Assembly: GCF_001420595.1 (NCBI RefSeq)
Contig: NZ_LJIX01000006.1
Location: 1,429,361 to 1,493,360, forward strand
Length of the DNA: 64,000 nucleotides
Direction: 5' to 3'
Source of the DNA: Cytobacillus solani
GTDB taxonomy: Bacteria > Bacillota > Bacilli > Bacillales > Cytobacillaceae
In this document: positions 46,222 through 54,782 of the stretch, one piece after another
How positions within the stretch are numbered: the stretch's first letter is position 1
Layout of the letters: the number at the start of each line of letters is the position of its first letter
Made by a program: the position numbers and the translations under genes
The notes under the pieces: model-generated
What the model was told of the DNA's origin: nothing
Seen by the model: the letters and a program-made list of their open reading frames with translations, nothing else
The model's database searches: none

Positions 46222-46950
46222 ATGATTCAATTTGCAGCGGTTAACAAGTATTATGGGGACTTTCATGTACTTAAAGATATTAATCTAAAAATAGAGAAGG
46301 GTGAGGTCGTTGTTGTTATTGGCCCTTCAGGTTCAGGGAAGAGTACTATGCTCCGCTGTATAAATCGGTTGGAGTCAATCACTGACGGGAAATTAACAAT
46401 TAATAATACTGAAGTAAATGATAAGAAAACAGATATTAATCAGTTAAGAAGAAATATTGGAATGGTATTTCAGCATTTTAACTTATATCCACATAAAACG
46501 GTTCTTGAAAATATTACAATTGCCCCAATTATGGTTCTAAAGCAAACCAAAGAAGAAGCTGAGAAAACTGCTATGTACTTTCTAGAAAAGGTGGGGATAC
46601 CTGATAAGGCAAATAGTTATCCCTCCCAATTATCTGGGGGACAGCAGCAAAGGGTTGCAATTGCAAGAGGATTAGCAATGAAACCGGATATTATGCTCTT
46701 TGATGAGCCTACTTCTGCATTAGATCCTGAAATGATAGGCGAAGTGCTTGATGTAATGAAAGCCTTAGCAAAGGAAGGAATGACAATGGTAGTGGTTACT
46801 CATGAGATGGGATTTGCGAAAGAAGTAGCAGATCGCATTATTTTTATGGACCATGGCCAAATTCTTGAACAGGCAAAACCGGCTGAGTTCTATGCGAATC
46901 CAAAAGAAGAAAGGGCTCGTTTGTTTCTTAGCCGTATATTAAATCATTAA
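46222..46950 (+). CDS. glnQ: Polar amino-acid ABC transporter ATPase GlnQ
   Basis: A 242-residue ATPase of the polar amino-acid uptake class. Walker [11 protein letters not shown]-loop [13 protein letters not shown], signature LSGGQQQR, Walker [16 protein letters not shown] and H-loop VTHEMGFA match GlnQ very well. The operon glnQ-glnH-glnM-glnP has the B. subtilis order. It is usually a glutamine or related amino-acid importer. It follows a long AT-rich leader. Confidence 0.93.
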   Translation: MIQFAAVNKYYGDFHVLKDINLKIEKGEVVVVIGPSGSGKSTMLRCINRLESITDGKLTINNTEVNDKKTDINQLRRNIGMVFQHFNLYPHKTVLENITIAPIMVLKQTKEEAEKTAMYFLEKVGIPDKANSYPSQLSGGQQQRVAIARGLAMKPDIMLFDEPTSALDPEMIGEVLDVMKALAKEGMTMVVVTHEMGFAKEVADRIIFMDHGQILEQAKPAEFYANPKEERARLFLSRILNH

Positions 46951-46972
46951 AAAAAAGAGGGGGATTAATAGT

Positions 46973-47791
46973 ATGTTTATGAGTAAGAGTAAAAAAATAG
47001 CTGGAATGGTTTTATTAAGTGCAACACTGTTGCTTTCTGCTTGTGGAGGAGATGGAAGTAAGGAAACAAGCGGAACCGGAGGCAAAAATGCATTAGAACA
47101 AATTAAAGAGAAGGATAAGATTGTATTTGGTGTAAAACATGATACTAGATTGTTTGGATTAAAGAATCCGAGTACAGGTGAAGTTGAAGGATTTGATATT
47201 GATATTTCTAAAGAAATAGCAAAAGAAATTCTTGGGGATGAATCGAAAGTTGAGTTTAAAGAAGTTACATCTAAAACACGTATTCCTTTATTGAATAATG
47301 GAGATATTGATGCGATTGTTGCGACAATGACAATATCAGAAGAACGTAAAAAAGAAGTTGATTTCTCTGATGTTTATTTCGATGCAGGTCAATCATTGCT
47401 TGTTAAAAAAGGAAGTGCGATTAAAGGAATTGAGGATTTGAAAAAGGGTACTAAAGTTCTTGCTGTTAAAGGGTCGACTTCTGCAGTAAATATTCGCGAA
47501 AAAGCCCCTGATACAACTGTGTTAGAATTTGAAAACTATACCGAAGCGTTTACTGCATTGAAATCTGGGCAGGGGGATGCGCTAACAACAGATGATTCGA
47601 TTCTTTATGGTATGGCTGATCAAGACTCTAACTATGAGCTAGTCGGTGGAACCTTTACTGAAGAACCTTATGGAATTGCCGTTAAAAAAGGAAATGCAGA
47701 GTTAGTTGATGCAATCAATGATGCTTTAAAGAAATTGAAGGAAAATGGAAAATATGATGAAATTCACAGTAAGTGGATTAAAACGAACTAA
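46973..47791 (+). CDS. glnH: Amino-acid-binding lipoprotein GlnH
   Basis: A 272-residue solute-binding lipoprotein. The signal ends LLLSAC with the lipidated Cys at residue 24; the SBP_bac_3 domain starts at about residue 50 (DKIVFGVKHDTRLFG, GFDIDISKEIAKEILG, and the ligand-contact stretch ATMTISEERKKEVDFSDVYF). It feeds GlnM/GlnP. The exact amino acid (Gln, Glu, Asp, Arg) is uncertain; similarity by eye is closest to the Glu/Gln group. A strong hairpin without a T run follows it. Confidence 0.9.
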   Translation: MFMSKSKKIAGMVLLSATLLLSACGGDGSKETSGTGGKNALEQIKEKDKIVFGVKHDTRLFGLKNPSTGEVEGFDIDISKEIAKEILGDESKVEFKEVTSKTRIPLLNNGDIDAIVATMTISEERKKEVDFSDVYFDAGQSLLVKKGSAIKGIEDLKKGTKVLAVKGSTSAVNIREKAPDTTVLEFENYTEAFTALKSGQGDALTTDDSILYGMADQDSNYELVGGTFTEEPYGIAVKKGNAELVDAINDALKKLKENGKYDEIHSKWIKTN

Positions 47792-47804
47792 ACCTGCAAA
47801 AGAT

Positions 47805-47834
47805 TCGGGATGGGCGTCCAATTGCTCATCCCGA
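47805..47834 (+). other. Intercistronic hairpin glnH-glnM
   Basis: An 11-bp stem, TCGGGATGGGC with GCTCATCCCGA, closes an 8-base loop. With no T run it is more likely an mRNA stabiliser of glnH than a terminator. Confidence 0.7.
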
Positions 47835-47863
47835 CCACTTCTTAAGAAAGGGGGGAGATTCGG

Positions 47864-48517
47864 ATGATTGATTTATCTATACTTATAAATAATTTGGATA
47901 CATATTTAGAAGGTTTTAAAAATACGGTGTTATCGAGCATCATTGCACTTATAGGCAGTTTTATTCTTGGTGTAATTATTGCAATATTCAGGATTTCTCC
48001 TCTTAAGCCTCTAAATTGGATTGGTACTGCATATGTGGAGTTTATAAGAAACATTCCACTTCTTATCATTACCTTCTTCTTTTTTATCGGGCTTCCAGCT
48101 CTTGGATTAACCTTATCGGGTTTTGTTGCAGGTACAATAGCTCTTGCTATTTACACAGCATCATTTATTGCGGAAGCGATTCGAGCAGGCATTCAATCTG
48201 TACCAAAGGGGCAAATGGAGGCAGCTAGATCATCAGGTCTCACCTATTTACAAACAATGACAAAAATTATTCTGCCTCAGGCAATAAAAATCGTCATCCC
48301 TCCAATTGGCAACCAGTTTATTAATCTAGTGAAAAATTCTTCTATTTTAGGAATTGTTGCTGGTTTGGATTTAATGTATTTCGGTGATATTGTTTCTTCA
48401 ACTACATTTGTTACATTTGATGTATATATTTTTGTAGCCTTGTTTTATCTTGTCTTAACCATTCCATTAAGTCTTGGCGTAGGGTATCTAGAAAAACGTC
48501 TAGCTAGAAATCATTAA
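47864..48517 (+). CDS. glnM: Amino-acid ABC permease GlnM
   Basis: A 217-residue permease of the HisM/GlnP family (five helices). The EAA loop is GQMEAARSSGLTYLQTMTKIILPQA, in essence EAARSSGL...ILPQA. It pairs with GlnP to form the channel. AAGGGGGGAG precedes the ATG. It is followed by glnP with 11 bases between them. Confidence 0.92.
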   Translation: MIDLSILINNLDTYLEGFKNTVLSSIIALIGSFILGVIIAIFRISPLKPLNWIGTAYVEFIRNIPLLIITFFFFIGLPALGLTLSGFVAGTIALAIYTASFIAEAIRAGIQSVPKGQMEAARSSGLTYLQTMTKIILPQAIKIVIPPIGNQFINLVKNSSILGIVAGLDLMYFGDIVSSTTFVTFDVYIFVALFYLVLTIPLSLGVGYLEKRLARNH

Positions 48518-48528
48518 GGAGGGGAATT

Positions 48529-49179
48529 ATGGATTTTGCAGGAGCTTTATCAGGCGATCATTTAAAATTCCTTTTTAATGGTTTTATGGTGACACTTTAT
48601 ATCGCCTTTATTTCGATTGTATTGAGTTTTATCATTGGTATTATCATTGGAACATTAAGGTATGCAAAGATTCCCGTTATATCAAAGGTTTTAGCATTGA
48701 TAGTGGAAACCATAAGGAATTTACCTCTATTATTAATTATATTCTTTACTTATTTTGCTCTTCCGGAAATAGGAATTAAAATGAGTATTACAGCTGCTGC
48801 TATCACAGCACTAACTGTATTTGAATCTGCAATGCTGTCTGAGATTGTTAGAAGTGGATTGAACTCAATTGATAAAGGACAAATCGAAGCAGCCCGATCA
48901 TCTGGTTTAACCTATATTCAAACATTATCTAAAATAGTTATGCCTCAGGCCCTTCGAAGAATGGTTCCGCCAATTGTTAGTCAGTTTATATCATTACTGA
49001 AAGATACCTCTTTGGCTGTCATTATTGCATTGCCAGAATTAATGCATAATGCACAAATTATTTATGCTCAGAACATAAATTATGTTATACCAATTTTTAT
49101 TTTAGTATCAGTTATGTATTTCATTGTTAATTATGGCTTATCTTTAATTGCTCGGAGGCTGGAAAGCAGGCAAGCATAA
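48529..49179 (+). CDS. glnP: Amino-acid ABC permease GlnP
   Basis: A 216-residue permease of the same family. EAA loop EAARSSGLTYIQTLSKIVMPQA, with helices at ~20-40, 55-80, 85-105, 150-175 and 185-205. It forms a heterodimer with GlnM. AAGGAGGGG precedes the start. A terminator follows, ending the operon. Its EAA region is nearly identical to that of GlnM, consistent with ancient duplication. Confidence 0.92.
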   Translation: MDFAGALSGDHLKFLFNGFMVTLYIAFISIVLSFIIGIIIGTLRYAKIPVISKVLALIVETIRNLPLLLIIFFTYFALPEIGIKMSITAAAITALTVFESAMLSEIVRSGLNSIDKGQIEAARSSGLTYIQTLSKIVMPQALRRMVPPIVSQFISLLKDTSLAVIIALPELMHNAQIIYAQNINYVIPIFILVSVMYFIVNYGLSLIARRLESRQA

Positions 49180-49191
49180 TAAATATAGTAA

Positions 49192-49242
49192 TAAAGAAAC
49201 CGTCTTTCAATCTTTAAAAGAAAATCGGTTTCTTTATTTTTT
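49192..49242 (+). terminator. Terminator of the glnQHMP operon
   Basis: AAAGAAACCG pairs with CGGTTTCTTT across ~23 bases, followed by ATTTTTT. Confidence 0.85.
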
Positions 49243-49296
49243 AATGGTATTAGTCAAAATTTCATCGATATTAATCTAGAAGTAAGGAAAAATATA

Positions 49297-49324
49297 TTGA
49301 CTTTGTAATCTATTTTATTATAAT
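49297..49324 (+). promoter_or_regulatory. Sigma-A promoter of the tRNA-Val gene
   Basis: TTGACT at 49297-49302, 16-base spacer, perfect TATAAT at 49319-49324, 26 bases before the tRNA start. Confidence 0.8.
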
Positions 49325-49350
49325 TGATAGTATAGTTTCTTGCATATTAC

Positions 49351-49422
49351 GATCTGATAGTTCAGCGGGAGAACACTACCTTGACAGGGTAGGGGTCGGG
49401 GGTTCAAATCCCTCTCAGATCA
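49351..49422 (+). tRNA. tRNA-Val, anticodon GAC
   Basis: The cloverleaf folds fully: acceptor GATCTGA/TCAGATC, D arm GTTC/GAAC with AGCGGGA loop, anticodon arm CTACC/GGTAG with loop TTGACAG (anticodon GAC, Val), and T arm GGGGG/CCCTC with loop TTCAAAT. The discriminator base is A. The 3' CCA is not encoded (ATT follows). It stands alone with its own promoter and terminator. Acceptor and anticodon stems have no mismatch, so it should be functional. Confidence 0.93.
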
Positions 49423-49468
49423 TTGGGTGCCAAACCCGTGAAACCCTTCGGAACAAAGGGTTTCTGTC

Positions 49469-49505
49469 AAAAAGATTGCTTCTTCGGAAGCGATCTTTTT
49501 TTATC
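49469..49505 (+). terminator. Terminator of the tRNA-Val gene
   Basis: AAAGATTGCTTC pairs with GAAGCGATCTTT around a TTCG tetraloop, followed by a T run. A second hairpin GAAACCCTT/AAGGGTTTC lies before it at 49438-49465. Confidence 0.9.
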
Positions 49506-49622
49506 TTTAAGTTCCAATTGCTAACTATTCCTAATCAGTAAAACGAGCTTCCTCCATGTAAAGTATCTCAAGTTGATAGAGAGGGGTAACCATTATAAAG
49601 TGTTGATTTTCCCCATTCTGAC

Positions 49623-50165
49623 TTATACAGGAGTACTTGAAATGCAAAGGAATTTTACAATCGAATCTGTTTTATTAATCCAATTGTGGGGGGTTGTTGA
49701 ATCTAGGAAAATACAGTCAAAGGGATTCAAATCATGTTCCTCTTTGTCAATAATAATTGTAAGTTTTCCTTCAAGAACATAAAGAAATTCTTGCCCCGAA
49801 TGTGAATAAGAATCCTCTCTATTAGCTCCTGGATTAAGCAAGACTAATATAGGATTAAATAGTGGATTTTTAATTTTGCCCGCCAAATCCATATAAAAAA
49901 ATGGGTTATGAAGAGTGTTAGTTTTTATTACGTTTCTCATAACGGTTGTTGCATCTTTACTATCAGATTTTGAAAAGAAGTAACTTGGGTTAACTCCAAG
50001 TGCTTCAGATATTTTTTTCAATGATTCAAGCGTTATGGATGATTTTGAACGTTCCACTTGAGATAAAAAGCTGATTGAAAGATTAGTATGATCTGCTATT
50101 TGTTTTAATGTTAACTTGCGCTCTTTTCGTAAACTCTTTATTCTTTCTCCAATTAAATCGTTCAC
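49623..50165 (-). CDS. XRE-cupin transcriptional regulator
   Basis: A 180-residue regulator with an N-terminal helix-turn-helix (LKQIADHTNLSISFLSQVERSKSSITLESLKKI, residues ~20-50) and a C-terminal cupin domain (HSGQEFLYVLEGKLTIIIDKEEHDL ... DSTTPHNWIN) that would bind a small ligand. Such SutR/PuuR-type proteins often control neighbouring catabolic operons. It faces the DapA-like lyase operon across a 565-base gap with a 19-bp palindrome close to that operon. It probably senses the operon's substrate; this is inference. Confidence 0.9.
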   Translation of the reverse strand: MNDLIGERIKSLRKERKLTLKQIADHTNLSISFLSQVERSKSSITLESLKKISEALGVNPSYFFSKSDSKDATTVMRNVIKTNTLHNPFFYMDLAGKIKNPLFNPILVLLNPGANREDSYSHSGQEFLYVLEGKLTIIIDKEEHDLNPFDCIFLDSTTPHNWINKTDSIVKFLCISSTPV

Positions 50166-50326
50166 TTTTCCAAACCCCCTTTACTGACATTAATCCTTCT
50201 ATTCTGGGAAGTTTATTTACAAAGAAACTCAATTTACTTTTACTATAAAATAGCAAAAAAAATACAATAATGCTCCAAATTATTAGGTATGGTAATCCTG
50301 TCCAAATCCCTACTTAAAGAGCACAC

Positions 50327-50605
50327 ATGGATAAGAATAACACAAAAATCAACATGAATGAACCTAAGTACGTAAAAATTAACAAGGTAACACGCAATTC
50401 TATGCAAATGAACGAATTGTTTGAGATTCTGTCAGGAATGAAGATGAAGCATCCTCTTCATTTGATTAAAACATATATTTATTCAATAAAGATGGAAAAA
50501 TTAGATTGTAAAAAAAGTTCTATTACATTATTAAATGAAGTAATACTTAAAAAGAAAGTAATTACAAATCTAGAAAGTAGAGAATTTCCTTCTATAAAAT
50601 TCTAA
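50327..50605 (+). CDS. Doubtful 92-residue open frame
   Basis: An open frame of 92 residues, Lys/Asn/Ile-rich, starting MDKNNTKINMNEPKYVKI. Only a poor AAAGAG precedes the ATG. No recognisable motif; composition is what random AT-rich DNA would give. It lies between the regulator and the lyase operon and carries no evidence of selection. It could be a leader or a remnant. Confidence 0.22.
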   Translation: MDKNNTKINMNEPKYVKINKVTRNSMQMNELFEILSGMKMKHPLHLIKTYIYSIKMEKLDCKKSSITLLNEVILKKKVITNLESREFPSIKF

Positions 50606-50650
50606 AAATTCCATTTACAATGAAAATTCAGTGTGTTAATATCTTAATTA

Positions 50651-50669
50651 ATTGAAGTGTCACTTCAAT
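50651..50669 (+). promoter_or_regulatory. 19-bp perfect palindrome, candidate operator
   Basis: ATTGAAGTG-T-CACTTCAAT lies 62 bases before the lyase start, in the region expected for the promoter. It is a good candidate binding site for the divergent XRE-cupin regulator. Confidence 0.6.
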
Positions 50670-50730
50670 ATATAATTATTAATTAAGTAATCTATTATTA
50701 AATAAAATCTAACATTTGAGGAGAATGAAG

Positions 50731-51594
50731 ATGAATTTTCATGGTATTTTAGTTCCTTTGGTTACCCCTTTTAAAAGCGATCAAAACTTGGATGTAGAAA
50801 CATTAAAACAATTGACTAACACATTTATTGATAAAGGTGTTTCTGGCTTAGTGGTGTGCGGCACTACTGGCGAATATTACGCCTTAAATGAAGCAGAACG
50901 TGAAATGGTTTTAAAAACTGTGGCAGAAGTAGCCAAAGGTCGCGTAACTTTGATTGCCGGTATCAATGATTTATCCACTGAAGGGGCCGTTAACCGTGCC
51001 AAACAAGCCAAAGCTATGGGCTATGAAGGCTTAATGTTGGCACCCCCACCATATAGTCTACCTGATCAATCTGGTGTGATTGCTCACTATGAAACTGTGG
51101 CAGCGGAAATCGATTTACCTATTATCATGTACAATTTTCCTGCTCGCATAGGCATTGAAATTGAATATGACACAGTGGTGCACTTGGCGAAGAATCAGAA
51201 TATCGTTGCAATTAAAGAAAGCAGTGGTGACTTTAGCCGCGCTTTACGTTTGCTGCAAACACCATTTGAAAATTTTGAAGTAATTTGTGGGTGTGATGAT
51301 CAACCCGTAGATTTTTTCTTCTGGGGTGCGAAAAGCTGGATCGCTGGTGCAGGTAATGTGTTTCCGGAAGAGCAAGTCGCCATGTTTAATGCTGCCCAAG
51401 CTGGTGACTGGGACAAGGCTCGACAAATCATGAGCGATATTTACCCTGCTATTTACTCAATGGAGTCAGGTAACTACAATCAAAAAGCCAAACTAGGCTG
51501 CTTAAAAGGTGAAATCAACGTTGGTACGGTTCGCCTGCCTTTATCTGATTTATCAGTAGAAGAAAAAGCAGAATTCTTAGCTTTCTTTAAATAA
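50731..51594 (+). CDS. DapA/NanA-family lyase or aldolase
   Basis: A 287-residue class I aldolase-fold protein of the dihydrodipicolinate synthase family. GTTGEYYALNEAER carries the GTTGE substrate-binding motif, IIMYNFPARIG the catalytic Tyr, and IVAIKESSGD the Schiff-base Lys. With a semialdehyde-type dehydrogenase and a transporter in the same operon, it is more likely catabolic (e.g. keto-deoxy sugar acid or hydroxyproline-type dehydratase/deaminase) than DapA itself; the true substrate is unknown. ATG 50731 follows GAGGAG with seven bases. Codon choice (GGC, GTG, ACC-rich) is unlike nearby Bacillus genes, suggesting transfer. Confidence 0.87.
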   Translation: MNFHGILVPLVTPFKSDQNLDVETLKQLTNTFIDKGVSGLVVCGTTGEYYALNEAEREMVLKTVAEVAKGRVTLIAGINDLSTEGAVNRAKQAKAMGYEGLMLAPPPYSLPDQSGVIAHYETVAAEIDLPIIMYNFPARIGIEIEYDTVVHLAKNQNIVAIKESSGDFSRALRLLQTPFENFEVICGCDDQPVDFFFWGAKSWIAGAGNVFPEEQVAMFNAAQAGDWDKARQIMSDIYPAIYSMESGNYNQKAKLGCLKGEINVGTVRLPLSDLSVEEKAEFLAFFK

Positions 51595-51613
51595 TAATCT
51601 GGAGGAGAGATAA

Positions 51614-53098
51614 ATGACTATAACAAAAGAACAAGTCTTTGCCCTCGCCAAAGAAGGCAAACTATGGGCAGGCAACTTAATTGATGGTTTTGTGAGCACA
51701 GCCGGTAAATTAGAAAACCGCACCCCAATCGACAACAGTTTAATTGGATATATTGCCGATGGGGATGCACGGGACGTGGGTGCTGCTGTTAAGGCAGCAA
51801 GAGACATATTCGAAGCAGGTAGTTGGAGTCAATTATCCCCCAATGAGCGCAAAAAAGTGATGCTTCGCTGGGCACAATTGCTAGAAGAGCACAGTGAGGA
51901 ATTGGCTGCCTTGGATTGCGTGGATGCTGGTAAACCGATTACCGAATGTTTGAATACTGACATGCCAGCAACAATCGATACTTTTTATTGGTATGCAGAA
52001 GCAGTTGATAAACTTTTTGGAAAAGTCGCTCCTACGAGCAACGATGCTTTGGGCTTGATTGTCACTGAACCTATTGGCGTGGTTGGTGCGGTATTGCCTT
52101 GGAATTTTCCTGCGCAAATGTATGCTTGGAAAGTGGCACCCGCTTTAGCGGCCGGTAATTCTGTCATTGTAAAACCTGCGGAATTAACTTCACTTAGCGC
52201 TTTCCGGATGACAGAACTTGCTTATGAAGCAGGTGTGCCAAAAGGTGCTCTAAGCTTGGTGTGTGGTTTGGGCGAAAAAGTAGGCGAACCATTAGGTCGT
52301 CACATGGATGTGGATATTGTCTCCTTTACGGGTTCAACTGAAGTAGGCCGCTATTTCTTGAAGTACTCAGCAGAGAGCAACCTCAAAGAAATTGTTTTAG
52401 AGTGCGGTGGCAAAAGTCCACAAGTGGTGTTTGAAGACGCTAATTTGGATGCGGCTGTTCCGCATATACTATCTGCTGCCTTTTGGAATATGAGTGAAAA
52501 TTGCAGCTGCGGTTCACGTTTAATTGTGCATGAATCAATCAAAGAAGTATTATTAGAAAAATTAAAATCTGAATTAACAAGCTGGAAAGTCGGTAACCCA
52601 ATGGATGAATCTGTTGCCATTGGCCCCATGGTCGAAGAAGCACACTTTAATAAAGTGAAATCATTCTTGGACATTACGCTGCAAGAAGGCGGCCGTTTAG
52701 TTACTGGGGGCAATATTCACAGTGAAGTGGGGAGCGGCTGGTACGTAGAACCCACTATTTTTGACAATGTAACCGCTAACATGACCTTGTTCCAAAACGA
52801 AGTATTTGGTCCTATATTAGCGGTAAGCACATTTGAAACGGAAGAAGAAGCCATCGCCCTTGCCAATAACACCTCTTACGGTTTGGCTGCTTCTTTCTAC
52901 AGCCAGAATGTACAACGTACGATGCGGGTGGCACGTGCCATTAAAGCTGGAACAGTTTCTGTAAATGGTTTTAGTGAAGGAGATATCACCACTCCTTTTG
53001 GAGGCTTTAAACAATCTGGCTTCGGTGGAAAAGACAACGGCTTAGAAGCTTTTGAACAATATGTGCAAACAAAAGTGATTTGGTATATGAATTCATAA
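51614..53098 (+). CDS. NAD(P)-dependent aldehyde dehydrogenase
   Basis: A 494-residue aldehyde dehydrogenase. [23 protein letters not shown] is the coenzyme-binding start ([12 protein letters not shown]), FTGSTEVG the Rossmann turn, LECGGKSP has the general base Glu, and ENCSCGSRL contains the catalytic Cys. It would oxidise an aldehyde or semialdehyde made by the DapA-like lyase. It resembles the PuuC/betaine-aldehyde group, but specificity is not readable. It starts 19 bases after the lyase behind GGAGGAGA. Its base composition matches the lyase, not the flanking genes. Confidence 0.92.
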   Translation: MTITKEQVFALAKEGKLWAGNLIDGFVSTAGKLENRTPIDNSLIGYIADGDARDVGAAVKAARDIFEAGSWSQLSPNERKKVMLRWAQLLEEHSEELAALDCVDAGKPITECLNTDMPATIDTFYWYAEAVDKLFGKVAPTSNDALGLIVTEPIGVVGAVLPWNFPAQMYAWKVAPALAAGNSVIVKPAELTSLSAFRMTELAYEAGVPKGALSLVCGLGEKVGEPLGRHMDVDIVSFTGSTEVGRYFLKYSAESNLKEIVLECGGKSPQVVFEDANLDAAVPHILSAAFWNMSENCSCGSRLIVHESIKEVLLEKLKSELTSWKVGNPMDESVAIGPMVEEAHFNKVKSFLDITLQEGGRLVTGGNIHSEVGSGWYVEPTIFDNVTANMTLFQNEVFGPILAVSTFETEEEAIALANNTSYGLAASFYSQNVQRTMRVARAIKAGTVSVNGFSEGDITTPFGGFKQSGFGGKDNGLEAFEQYVQTKVIWYMNS

Positions 53099-53129
53099 AA
53101 ATTTGATTGGCTTTTATGGGGGAATAAAT

Positions 53130-54437
53130 ATGGCAAAAACAGATAATAAGCAGCTAAAAAAAGTAGTTGCTGCTTCTATGATTGGATCTGTAGCTGAATG
53201 GTATGAATTTTTCTTGTATGGTACAGCTTCAGCTCTAGTTTTTGGAGAATTGTTTTTCCGACAAACTGGAAGTGCTATTGACGGTATCCTCGCTGCATTT
53301 GCACTCTATGCGGTAGGATTTTTAGCTAGACCGATCGGAGGGCTTGTCTTTGGTCATTACGGTGATAAAATTGGGCGTAAAAAATTATTACAGCTTAGTT
53401 TAATTATCGTTGGGATTACGACCTTTTTAATGGGATGTATTCCAACATTCCATAGTATTGGCTACTGGGCTCCCATCTTACTCGTTACATTACGTTTAAT
53501 TCAAGGTTTTGCTTTTGGAGGAGAATGGGGAGGAGCTGTAATATTAGTATCTGAGCACAGCCCAAATGATAGGCGCGGTTACTGGGCAAGCTGGCCGCAG
53601 GCAGGCGTGCCCTTGGGTAATTTAATAGCAACAATCATTCTTTTACTTTTATCTAAAAACTTAAGCCCTGAACAATTTTTGGACTGGGGCTGGCGCGTAG
53701 CATTTTGGTTTTCTGCAGTTGTTGTACTAATTGGTCTTTGGATTCGAAAAAGTATAGATGATGCCCCTGTTTTCAAAGAGGCACAAGAAAAACAAGCTAA
53801 ATTAGAAAAACAGCAATTAGGAATTATTGAAGTGTTTAAATACCATAAAAAGGCTATTATTGCAGGTATTGGAGCTCGTTTTGCAGAAAACATCTTATAT
53901 TATATGGTTGTAACTTTCTCCATTAGTTATTTAAAACTTGTGGTGGATAAAGATACTACACAAATATTATTATTAATGTTTGGTGCCCATGCTATCCACT
54001 TTTTCTTTATCCCATTAATGGGACATTTAAGTGATGTTTGGGGACGTAAGCCGATCTATATTACTGGAGCCGTTTTAACTGCTTTCTGGGGATTTATTGG
54101 GTTTCCAATGATGGATACAGGAAATGACTGGCTAATCATGACTGCAATTACATTTGGTTTATTTATACAATCGATGACGTATTCGCCATACTCAGCATTA
54201 ATGACAGAATTATTTCCTACTCATATCAGATATACAGCATTATCTCTATGCTATCAAGTAGCACCCATTTTAGCAGGCTCATTGGCTCCATTAATTTCAT
54301 TAAGCCTACTAAACAAATTTAATAGCTCCATCCCAATTTCAATTTATTTAGTCCTATCAAGTATCATTTCTATTTTAAGTATAATGGTAGTGAAAGAAAC
54401 AAAAGGAAAATCACTGACTTTTAAGAAAGCAGAGTAG
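53130..54437 (+). CDS. MHS-family metabolite:H+ symporter (MFS)
   Basis: A 435-residue MFS transporter of the metabolite:H+ symporter subfamily (KgtP/ProP/ShiA-like), twelve helices. The signature [19 protein letters not shown] opens helix 1 and [13 protein letters not shown] is the cytoplasmic loop 2-3 motif; [18 protein letters not shown] is the helix 4-5 motif. ATG 53130 follows GGGGGAATAAAT. It probably imports the acid that the lyase and dehydrogenase use. Codon use is AT-rich Bacillus-like, unlike the two upstream genes. Confidence 0.9.
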   Translation: MAKTDNKQLKKVVAASMIGSVAEWYEFFLYGTASALVFGELFFRQTGSAIDGILAAFALYAVGFLARPIGGLVFGHYGDKIGRKKLLQLSLIIVGITTFLMGCIPTFHSIGYWAPILLVTLRLIQGFAFGGEWGGAVILVSEHSPNDRRGYWASWPQAGVPLGNLIATIILLLLSKNLSPEQFLDWGWRVAFWFSAVVVLIGLWIRKSIDDAPVFKEAQEKQAKLEKQQLGIIEVFKYHKKAIIAGIGARFAENILYYMVVTFSISYLKLVVDKDTTQILLLMFGAHAIHFFFIPLMGHLSDVWGRKPIYITGAVLTAFWGFIGFPMMDTGNDWLIMTAITFGLFIQSMTYSPYSALMTELFPTHIRYTALSLCYQVAPILAGSLAPLISLSLLNKFNSSIPISIYLVLSSIISILSIMVVKETKGKSLTFKKAE

Positions 54438-54537
54438 GTTTATTGAGTAAGGCTGATGCTAATCGGCATTTACAAAAACTTTAAAACTCTTGATTTAAAA
54501 TAAATTTTGATAAAAACGGTCTCTATAATTATTTAAG

Positions 54538-54565
54538 TTTACTTTTTCTGAAAGTTCGATATAAT
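54538..54565 (+). promoter_or_regulatory. Candidate promoter for a small transcript
   Basis: TTTACT (54538-54543), 16 bases, TATAAT (54560-54565). A short frame and a terminator lie downstream. Confidence 0.5.
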
Positions 54566-54600
54566 TTAATGTGTAAGGAACGGAAGAGAAGGGATTTTAT

Positions 54601-54672
54601 ATGATAAATATAAACTGCATACTTGATTTTAAATACGGTGGCTCTTTCCTCCTTCAAACCAATATATACTGA
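54601..54672 (+). CDS. Possible 23-residue peptide gene
   Basis: The frame ATG 54601 to TGA 54672 codes a 23-residue peptide, MININCILDFKYGGSFLLQT followed by NIY. A promoter-like pair lies upstream, AGAAGGGA is its ribosome-binding site, and a strong terminator lies 17 bases downstream. The combination gives a complete small transcription unit of ~150 nt. No homologue is known to me; it may instead be a small RNA. Confidence 0.35.
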   Translation: MININCILDFKYGGSFLLQTNIY

Positions 54673-54688
54673 ATACAAATTCACTTAC

Positions 54689-54722
54689 AAAGACCTTCGT
54701 ATGGATACGAGGTCTTTATTTA
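54689..54722 (+). terminator. Terminator of the small transcript
   Basis: AAAGACCT...TCGTA pairs with TACGA...GGTCTTT (one bulged T) around TGGA, followed by ATTTATTT. Confidence 0.75.
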
Positions 54723-54782
54723 TTTTTGGAAGGAGTCCCTCAGAACAAGTTTTTTTGATTATCATTGAATGAGGAGAAATTT

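Noticed and set aside
52351-52713. Minus-strand open frame of 120 residues inside the aldehyde dehydrogenase gene
   Set aside because: It is the mirror of a conserved coding gene with no ribosome-binding site. Similar mirror frames at 33444-34001 and 32632-33159 were rejected for the same reason.
49351-54437. Integrated element at the tRNA-Val gene
   Set aside because: No integrase, no direct repeat of the tRNA 3' end seen up to 58 kb, and the genes are catabolic. The tRNA is kept only as a curiosity.
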